A DNA stretch of 64,000 bases, from positions 6,730,710 to 6,794,709 of the forward strand of contig OX393570.1 of the NCBI GenBank assembly GCA_947652115.1, written 5' to 3'. Of the stretch, positions 29,601-64,000 are shown piece by piece. The notes below the pieces were generated by a model. It was not told the DNA's origin, did no database searches, and saw only the letters and a program-made list of their open reading frames with translations. Every line of letters starts with the position of its first letter. Within the stretch, counting starts at the first letter, position 1. The DNA comes from Blastomussa wellsi (lineage: Eukaryota > Cnidaria > Anthozoa > Scleractinia > Plerogyridae). A program made the translations under genes and the position numbers.

Positions 29601-32279
29601 AAGTAAGTGCTATCAGTCTAAGCGAAGTGAATACCAAAGCGAAGAGGAAAGAAGTGGAAAATGGCCAATATGCCATAGTGTATGGATCGCCCGAATCGTG
29701 GCTGGGAGATGACAGATGGCGAAAAATAGCCTTGAGCGGGTTTCTTTGGGGTTCAGGTCAAATTTAGGCCATCAAAACCTCTGAATGCCCTTTGAACTAG
29801 ACCGCTATACTGGTATCAGGCTGAAATATCCAAAAGAAAACACAGAAGGTCTAGGAAAGGTAGCGACAACAATTTCTGGCCTCGGATTAATCAGAGCGAA
29901 GACATGTAGGACTCGAAGTCGTGAAATTCCGTAAACAGTGGCGGTGCCTCCAAATTTCAAGCTCTTTTTAGCTTCTGGTAATCTTACTTCTTCTTTGACC
30001 GGTCCTTTAAGGACGGATCAAAGCTGCAATGTCCACAGTATTTTTTCACAATACTCCACAAATCTTTTCTTTCAAAGCCGAAAACGTTTCTTTGCACAAA
30101 AGCAAAATTCTACTGATCTAGACATTTTCTTTCGAGTATCATCTAGCGTTCTCAGTGGGACGTTCGAGCTCTTGTAAACATATTTTGTGATGTTCCGCGC
30201 GCGCGAGTATCCGAGCCATTTTATCGTGTCATATAATTGGTCAGTGAGAAGACAAAAGTTTGATGTCATGGAAATCAAACCCTGGCTCGGTTTCGCAGAC
30301 GGTATTTACCGGCGGCGTGAAACAAAAGCTGGAAATCCATCTGTGTTTGCAGACTAGGTTTCATTTTTCTGGGCTAAACATCACTCAAATACTGAAAACA
30401 GATTTGATGGGACTGGAAAAGAGTGTATTACCATGGGAAACAAGATTAAGTTACAACCATAGGTGTGTCGCTTGAAGAACTATTACTGTGCCAAGTTTCA
30501 ACTGTCTAGAGCTGTAGAAACCCGACCGAGATAGCTCTATTTTCTCACTTGATATAAAATTGGGTTGAGTAGATGACGTCATCAGTCTCCTAATTTGCAT
30601 ATTTTACAAATTTTTTTAAACTTGAATATCTCTGGAACTACTACAGATATTTGAAAACGGAAAACGACATTTTTAATCTCACATGAAGCAGTGCAAGGTG
30701 TAAAAATTTGATCACAGTAGCACTTTAAGGGAAAAAATCCTTTCCATAGAGGAGGTACAGGTGTATGGACAATCAACCCTTCAATTGGGACCATTTTAGT
30801 CACCATGGCGACCAAAATTTTGGAGCTGGCGACTACATTGCAACAGAAGTCGCCAGCTGGTGACTAAAATTGAGAAGAAGGATTGAGCACTTGAGCTAAC
30901 TTTAGCGACTAAAATTTTTCACTGATAGTCAGTGGCCAAATGGCTTTGGCCACTACGGAAAAAATAAACTTGGGAGGGTTGTGGACAATTTGTGGAGCTA
31001 CATGTACAGTACATAATTGCTAAAATGGGAATCGTACTAGAATATTCAAATTTGCTCCTCAAGCCACGGTTTCTAAAGTTTTTAATTGTAAAGTGTGGTT
31101 CTCAGTTTGGCAATTTGAACTAAGTAAAGCCTTAAATTCAGCCAAACTGGTTCATAGCTTCCAGCGCTTAATTCTGGTTTCTGTAGCATGAAGTGGCTAG
31201 GAGTATTATTTCCTACTCTCCCTGGATGGGATGCTAGTCCATCGCAGGTTATTCTCCGACATTCTGTCAGGTTGACCCAACAATTCACTGGTACCCATTT
31301 ATACTCCTGGGTGGAGAGAGGCACTGTGAGAGTAAAGTGCCTTGCCCAGATTGCCGATAACCAGTCGACTATATAGAGCAATGATTTTCTTCTTCTTTGA
31401 AACAGGGGTGGTATCACCTCATTATTTTTATATGACCCAAAATGAAACCGGAACTTGGTAACTCGCTTGAACAAATTTAAATAATTGAAAATTGCACGTT
31501 GCTTTGATCAAACTATCAATCAATATTGGAACGTGGCACTGCAACATTGCAAGAGTTCCCATCAAAAGAACAGCAATCTGCATCTGATTTGAATGGAAAA
31601 AGAAATGCTTGTACCCTATCTTATAACACTCCTGGAATTGGCTTGGAACACACAAAATAAAAAATTGTATACATGGAAATAACAAAAATAAATCAGATAT
31701 ATTTAAACTTTGTAACATCTGGCAATGGTTTATTTTGAAGTGGAGCATGGCTGTTTTGGGGTTTACAGACATGCATGCCAACCCTGTGATATAATTTCAC
31801 AAGTACAAATTATGAACAACAGTATAAATTAGTTATACGAAAACTTACACTTGTACAAAAATATACATACAATAATAATAATGCATTTAAGTTTCGGGAC
31901 ATTTCATAATATTTGAAAAGTTAAGTTGCTGGATGCTAAAATTGTGAAAGTACAGGCTTGTGCAATTAAGACACCATAATATTTATATTTATGTAGCTTT
32001 CAATTTTAAAGCCGTGAAAGTAACTTGGCTCAGCTAAGTACAACACTGCTTAATATGGAGCCAGCAGAATGTAATCTGATCGTCTCTAATAAGTGGAGTA
32101 AAATAAGCTTTTAAATCTCGTAAGGAGGCAAGTCCAAGGGTGCGCGCATGCAAGGAGAATGTATTAAAGAGCTTTAATTGCAAGAGCAAAGAAAAGATCT
32201 GTGGGCCAAAATATAAACATACCTGCTGAGAAATAAGATTAAAATGCCTAACTCTTCCGAGACTTTCTTTACTGGCCAT
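11675..32279 (-). CDS. UVRAG: UVRAG homologue (UV radiation resistance-associated protein), 17 exons
   Basis: Exons on the minus strand (5' to 3'): 32279-32223, 28170-28024, 27293-27230, 21293-21205, 20279-20193, 19627-19562, 18836-18802, 18239-18134, 17371-17290, 16865-16781, 16314-16227, 15550-15487, 15081-14916, 14831-14753, 14519-14431, 13443-12785, 11865-11675 (TGA). Every junction is in phase; total 2154 nt, 717 residues (human 699). An N-terminal C2-like domain ([24 protein letters not shown]; about residues 20-150) is followed by a charged coiled coil (about 170-290), the conserved [20 protein letters not shown] and GSRSTVKD block, [20 protein letters not shown] and [12 protein letters not shown], then a Ser/Lys-rich disordered tail. 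The family joins VPS34, VPS15 and Beclin-1 in PI3K complex II on endosomes and autophagosomes. The exon 2 end is my phase-consistent choice over an alternative at 28047. Intron 3 holds the YR retrotransposon. Confidence 0.93.
12392..12707. mobile_element. MITE in UVRAG last intron, GGCGGC termini
   Basis: ATAGACCTTATTCACGATAG at the left end pairs with GTCGTGAATATGGTCTAT at the right end. Inner arms include GCCGCCATGTTT / CATCATGGCGGC and GGGGGCAAAC / GTTTGCCCCC. About 316 bp. It resembles the element at 13728 in its CCTTATTCA...TGGCGG ends. Confidence 0.7.
13728..13993. mobile_element. MITE in UVRAG intron 15
   Basis: ACCTTATTCATAAATGGCGG at the left end pairs with CCGCCATTTATGAATAAGGT at the right end, continuing into GCGCGC-CGGAAAACC / TTTTCCGCGCGCG. 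About 266 bp, AT-rich non-coding centre. Confidence 0.75.
14220..14402 (-). mobile_element. Partial copy of the AGAGCG MITE family
   Basis: Shares the words ACGTTTTCCCGCGCTT, TGATTGGTT and TTTTGGTTTTACAAAACT with the fuller elements at 46300-46558 and 60676-60929, in reverse orientation. It ends in ATTGAAAACTGCTCTG. Lies in UVRAG intron 15. Confidence 0.45.
15310..15425 (-). repeat. GTCCGAC minisatellite family, about 2 units
   Basis: Two copies of a unit of about 62-66 bp built from GGCCATTG-CCGATGTC, GACA-ACTGTCGGGATTTCGTC and GGACATTG-CAAATTTTGGTC. The same unit occurs at 18950-19025, 51950-52045 and 55000-55190. Both strands are partly open through it, a repeat artefact. UVRAG intron 12. 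Confidence 0.7.
15887..15908. repeat. Homopolymer C run, about 22 bp
   Basis: An uninterrupted C run in UVRAG intron 11. Similar G or C runs occur near 12190-12207, 44643-44661 and 55379-55436. Length in such runs is unreliable in any assembly. Confidence 0.8.
17435..17479 (-). other. UVRAG: Probable extra 45-nt in-frame UVRAG exon
   Basis: On the minus strand a clean acceptor (TTTTGCCATTGCAG|) is followed by 15 open codons ([15 protein letters not shown]) and a donor (CACATG|GTAAAT). It fits exactly between exon 8 and exon 9, both of which meet in phase 0, so it can be included or skipped without shifting frame. It would interrupt the predicted coiled coil with a Ser/Cys-rich insert. Not counted in the 717-residue model; RNA evidence is needed to say whether it is constitutive, cassette or unused. 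Confidence 0.45.
18440..18790. repeat. Dispersed repeat shared with 39050-39450
   Basis: Shared ordered words with the segment in MED14 intron 6: AGAGCTCC, CATACC-ATAGA, TGGTCAATTGACAG / CGATTGACAGTC, ATCC-CTGACCA, ATCACATGACCA and GGCTCAG. The final part (GAGCTCCGCTTTTAGGCTTG) also recurs at about 12331-12365. Confidence 0.5.
18918..19190 (+). mobile_element. Composite repeat carrying the GTCCGAC unit, copy 1
   Basis: Begins with GGCTACAAATAACAG, carries a degenerate GTCCGAC unit, then GCTTTCCAATGCAAACGCC, and ends in GATCAAAATGGTTGCTTAGTC. The same order, in reverse, is seen at 51808-52060; a plus-strand copy lies at 54968-55290. About 270 bp. UVRAG intron 6. Confidence 0.6.
19761..20060 (+). 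mobile_element. Interspersed repeat (SINE-like) with ACTCAT start
   Basis: Begins with ACTCATACTCATACTC-type repeats, then TTTTTCTTGGACAAGTCCA, GGTGAAGTGAGGTT, CCCTACTCCTTGCGAGAAG, GACGGGACCTACAG, and ends near CAGCACATTCTCCTCAGTTA. A fragment of the first part recurs, in reverse, at 34820-34902. No coding potential. UVRAG intron 5. Confidence 0.5.
20476..20571. repeat. Hairpin repeat, about 96 bp
   Basis: GATTTCAGGTCAAAATGATT and its complement flank a 50-bp loop. Perfect arms of about 22 bp in UVRAG intron 4. Confidence 0.6.
20654..20915. mobile_element. MITE with G-rich/C-rich interior
   Basis: ATGCACCTATCAATGTTAAG at the left end pairs exactly with CTTAACATTGATAGGTGCAT at the right end. 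The interior has GGGTGGGGATTTTGA / TCAAAATCCCCACCCC inverted words. About 262 bp in UVRAG intron 4. Confidence 0.75.
21461..21577 (-). repeat. Split direct repeat B2 (outer 3' end of YR element)
   Basis: 117 bp matching B1 at 21849-21965. Its outer edge starts TTAAACTCATCA on the plus strand and contains a short hairpin, CTCATC-ACCAATA-GATGAG. It marks the 3' terminus of the element. Confidence 0.9.
21674..21848 (-). repeat. Split direct repeat A2
   Basis: 175 bp matching A1 at 27035-27209. It abuts B1 directly: B1 ends and A2 begins at 21849/21848, the expected junction for a circular intermediate of a Ngaro or PAT element. It is separated from B2 by about 96 bp. Confidence 0.92.
21849..21965 (-). 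repeat. Split direct repeat B1
   Basis: 117 bp identical by eye to B2. It follows the YR ORF and its roughly 680-bp 3' untranslated part, and directly precedes A2 in element orientation. Confidence 0.9.
22644..23681 (-). CDS. Tyrosine recombinase (integrase) of the YR retrotransposon
   Basis: 345 residues. An N-terminal SAM-like, core-binding region ([17 protein letters not shown] at about 46-62, [10 protein letters not shown] at about 81-90) precedes a catalytic domain. Visible active-site residues: R180 in [10 protein letters not shown], a Lys in LKSSKT (about 219-222), H295-x-x-R298 in HSFRIGAA, W321 in GRW (the usual His/Trp position) and the nucleophile Y329 in YQLYIR. The enzyme would integrate the circular cDNA without a target duplication. 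The ORF overlaps the 3' end of the RT ORF by 118 nt in another frame, as is common in DIRS-order elements. The start Met may not be used if the two are expressed by frameshift or re-initiation. Confidence 0.93.
   Translation of the reverse strand: MAGVQALGSGGSVFTSGNSPGLMGRIDPAALEAECQQFLMEGLASTTRSTYASGQRRFLVFCRQLGKLGPDGSPCPVDEQTLCLFVTHLAQSVQYATIKVYLSAVRALHIEQGFPDPLVDCLRLQRVLRGIRRTHGDSKAARHPVTDHTLLAAFKFLDMNIPDHCMLWAACTLAYFGFLRSSEFTVTNLATFSPEVHLSLADIAIDCYEAPTCLRLRLKSSKTDPFRKGCFIHIGKGSYPLCAIQSLMAYLTVRGNRDGPLFLFQDGRPLSRALLTEWLRKTLLLAGIPGTFSSHSFRIGAATVAARNGVPDHLIQALGRWTSNAYQLYIRTPTESLAQLSSQLA
23564..25177 (-). CDS. Reverse transcriptase - RNase H of the YR retrotransposon
   Basis: 537 residues, uninterrupted. 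RT motifs: KWRLIVDLS (about 101-109), [11 protein letters not shown] with D152, [13 protein letters not shown] (about 184-196) and the catalytic YLDD at 218-221. The RNase H domain follows, with D385 ([14 protein letters not shown]), E418 (YKELFPI), D443 (RSDNEAVV) and a last Asp in [10 protein letters not shown]. This is a DIRS-order RT that copies the element's RNA. It lies downstream of the Gag ORF across a 570-nt gap and overlaps the YR ORF. All key acidic residues are present, so it is potentially active. Confidence 0.94.
   Translation of the reverse strand: MSPLNAAEFARALVGHPDQEAVAYVLNGLQFGFRLGFNPPRRLKSAKKNKLSASQHPGVIDDYLANEVARCRVAGPFEVPPLPNLHVSSFGVIPKRGQPGKWRLIVDLSSPSGSSVNDGISAEEFSMQYIKVDQIIGVVAKYGLGALMAKFDVEAAYRNVAVHPDDRFLLGIRWRGMYYVDLALPFGLRSAPYIFNSVATMVEWILLHKHHLTDLLHYLDDFITAGSPSSDQCARNLATAQAVCQTLGLPLHPAKCVGPATQLVVLGIELDSIEMCARLPEDKLAALRQLITSWRSRRCTSRSQLESLIGHLHHAAKVVWPGRSFIRRMIDLLCCFRRRDHPIRLNSEFHLDLQWWDEFLSSWHGVSFWLFPGMSAATDLEVTSDAAGSFGFGAYFQQEWFSGAWAPCQSGQSIAYKELFPIVIAAHVWGPSWTRQHVLFRSDNEAVVNILVTRTSKVAGLMFLVRKLLLAAARFSFTFTAQHVPGIHNQIADALSRFHWQEFRRLAPEAQCSPVAIPLGLWDELTQPLLRLNASSS
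25748..26965 (-). CDS. Gag-like protein of the YR retrotransposon with CCCH/CCHC fingers
   Basis: About 405 residues from the Met at 26965 (MAQRATNN). An upstream in-frame Met at 27091 would add 42 residues, but these are encoded by terminal repeat A1 and the flank, so the later start is preferred. The first 200 residues are Ser/Thr/Val/Pro-rich and probably disordered. A helical region follows ([19 protein letters not shown], then [19 protein letters not shown]). The C-terminus has a CX7CX6CX3H finger (CRSWNRGRC...CRYAH), then CX2CX3HX4C ([13 protein letters not shown]), and a basic Arg/Ser tail, consistent with nucleic-acid binding. Confidence 0.85.
   Translation of the reverse strand: MAQRATNNSSQSLFDAASSSSLPTSSTGEASLVQPTTSASGVGGGTPINSISPEMIALISQTVQAAMAAERTNAVQPVLPSSSAVGAVGGVPVLPSSSSLPQPAVSSMANHVVTIPSTTGRPTASFVVPSFVSTFAAPAMSFGSAPLSLPVSSAGTFSVLNSHAPQSAILADQPFVIGTGFSPVPSKLVSQIVAGKYIDLNTLIPENLETKDPSPQLLLDGHLLYTPQPKKPRRKIEDIATWLEAFAVFAFIVISHFPHRSKDLLQYQLLILRTYREFSGRVWLHYDKAFREHAAATRLTDWSEMNSQLFNFHAAGSAARPPTSTSTNDWEPTGSSGSVVECRSWNRGRCTAPRAVCRYAHRCSSCSGPHRSIACTSSSKRKRDERRSSSPGAPRSSSSNKHRRT
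27035..27209 (-). repeat. Split direct repeat A1 (5' end of YR element)
   Basis: 175 bp matching A2. Its outer edge (TGGGGCTAAATG on the minus strand) begins 20-21 nt inside the 5' splice site of UVRAG exon 3 (27229/27228), leaving the U12-type donor intact. Confidence 0.92.
27507..27545. repeat. GAT-rich trinucleotide microsatellite
   Basis: Interrupted (GAT/GAC)n tract in UVRAG intron 2. The surrounding 27294-28023 is AT-rich intron with nothing else recognised. Confidence 0.75.
28708..30728. mobile_element. Non-autonomous DNA element, copy 1, split by an insertion
   Basis: Termini TTAAAGTGCTACT...GATGAAAA on the left and TTTTGATCACAGTAGCACTTTAA-type on the right are inverted repeats. The body (CTCCAAACTAAGCCATTTTA, ATGTTACCATGGCAA, TGACGTCATCAGTCTCCTAA) matches the uninterrupted copy at 37929-38660 in order. 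Copy 1 is broken at about 29157-30365 by the element at 29166-30356. Long inner inverted words (CTGGAACTACTACAGATATT and others) suggest extended terminal repeats. UVRAG intron 1. Confidence 0.8.
29166..30356. mobile_element. MULE-like element nested inside another element
   Basis: About 1.19 kb with inverted ends of roughly 95-100 bp: TAGCCTGCAAACACAGACGG on the left against CCATCTGTGTTTGCAGACTA on the right, continuing through GACGTCA / TGATGTCATGGAAATCAAA. Flanking 9-mers (AGTTTTATT and GGTTTCATT) are an imperfect candidate target-site duplication; the matching site in the uninterrupted copy near 38330 has a single GGTTTAATT. Long terminal inverted repeats with a 9-bp duplication fit Mutator-like elements. 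No transposase ORF (best frame 79 codons). Confidence 0.7.
31191..31372 (-). mobile_element. SINE body fragment
   Basis: On the minus strand: TGCCCAGATTGC-complement region, CACTTTACTCTCACAGTGCC, CTCCACCCAGGAGTATAAAT, GGTACC, CCTGACAGAATGTCGG, CCTGCGATGGACTAGCATCC. The same order is seen at 59965-60540 and 37541-37735. The tRNA-like head is missing here. UVRAG intron 1. Confidence 0.65.
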
Positions 32280-32443
32280 TTCAGGCGCGCAAACTCTGCG
32301 GAAACTCCATTCTGAAACAAGATCATTTGATCAACAGAATCACCTGACCGCCATGTTGAAGACGGAACCTTTTCAACACCACGCATGTTCGCATGTTTTG
32401 CTATTGGGAACGAGCCAGCGATCACATTTCCACTGGCGCAAAG
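32280..32443. promoter_or_regulatory. Bidirectional promoter between UVRAG and MED14
   Basis: Only 164 bp separate the two divergent start codons. There is no TATA box. Visible candidates are CCGCCATGTTG (near 32349) and AAGATGGCGCC (spanning the MED14 start), both YY1-type words, and an inverted CCAAT (CTATTGGGA at about 32401). This architecture is typical of TATA-less divergent housekeeping promoters. Transcription starts cannot be placed from sequence alone, and both 5' UTRs must be short or overlap. Confidence 0.7.
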
Positions 32444-63475
<31,032 letters not shown>

Positions 63476-64000
63476 GTATGTATATTTCTCTATTCTCACT
63501 AGGCCGGGGTAAACACGCACAAAGGCCAAAATGAGCCGCACTACCTAAATTCTCAGCGTGATCCAGGGGGAATACATAGCATTTTCACAACTCTCTCAAC
63601 TTGTCAGTTCCCTTGCTAGGAGATTTCGCCCCACCCTCCTCCCCGCAGCGATGGAATATATTCTCTCATGGTCTACCGACTGTGTATGGGTGGGCCTAGT
63701 AAAAATTTATTACTTTCTTTGCTCATAATCAACAGTTAAGGCTGGGACACTCTAAATGTAAATTTCCACTTCATGAAGCTTTACGCCACCTTTTTTAAAG
63801 CTGACCAATACGTTATCTTTACACTCACATTTAAAGCTTGCGTAATGACGGCAACGGCAAACTTTACGCCATGTTTACATCAGCTTTACGCACAGTAGCG
63901 TATATGCCGTTTTACAGTCTTTACTGAGCTTAATTAACTGCATAGCGTAAAGTTAAATTTTCGTGCTGTGTACGTGCAAACCACGTGTGTACTACGTGCA
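63476..64000. other. MED14: Start of the last visible MED14 intron
   Basis: After the donor |GTATGTAT no further exon, repeat family or RNA gene was recognised. The remaining MED14 C-terminal coding part (about 70-90 residues in animal orthologues) must lie beyond the window. Confidence 0.6.

Overview
The window looks like nuclear genomic DNA of a cnidarian, most likely a stony coral. It is AT-rich, intron-dense and packed with short palindromic (MITE-like) repeats. It carries two recognisable animal genes, a single-exon class A GPCR of cnidarian style, and a tyrosine-recombinase retrotransposon. I could run no database search; gene names rest on recalled animal orthologues and on spliced models I built by hand, checking phase at every junction.

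Layout. 315-1718 (minus) is an intronless rhodopsin-like GPCR. 1.7-11.6 kb is mostly non-genic: a decayed duplicated ORF region (2.7-4.1 kb), a 1.1 kb foldback element, one isolated plus-strand coding exon or small ORF (7493-7852), an ACGT-rich 82-bp tandem array (8611-9174) and several MITEs. 11675-32279 (minus) is a complete UVRAG gene: 17 exons, 2154 nt of CDS, 717 codons plus stop, with a probable extra 15-codon exon. 32444 to beyond the window end (plus) is MED14, the Mediator backbone subunit. I placed 35 exons, about 1,326 codons; one internal exon is unresolved and the 3' end lies outside the window. UVRAG and MED14 are head to head, with 164 bp between start codons and no TATA box, so they probably share a bidirectional promoter.

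Mobile elements. Intron 3 of UVRAG holds an apparently intact 5.75 kb Ngaro-type YR retrotransposon (21461-27209) in the sense orientation. It has Gag, RT-RNase H and tyrosine recombinase ORFs, and split direct repeats in the order A1 - ORFs - B1-A2-B2. It lies 20-21 nt from a 5' splice site with the U12-type sequence. A diverged B-A remnant at 34068-34379 in MED14 intron 1 looks like a solo end left by A1 x A2 recombination of a related element. Three introns (UVRAG 3, MED14 10 and 27) carry both U12-type 5' splice sites and U12-type branch-point motifs, and two MED14 introns are GC-AG. The other introns hold MITE families, tRNA-derived SINE pieces, LINE 3' ends, a nested MULE-like insertion (29166-30356) and several minisatellites.

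Function. UVRAG (class III PI3-kinase complex II, endosome/autophagosome maturation) and MED14 (RNA polymerase II transcription) are conserved housekeeping genes. The sequence gives no evidence of a functional link beyond the shared promoter. I saw no CRISPR array, operon or other prokaryotic system.
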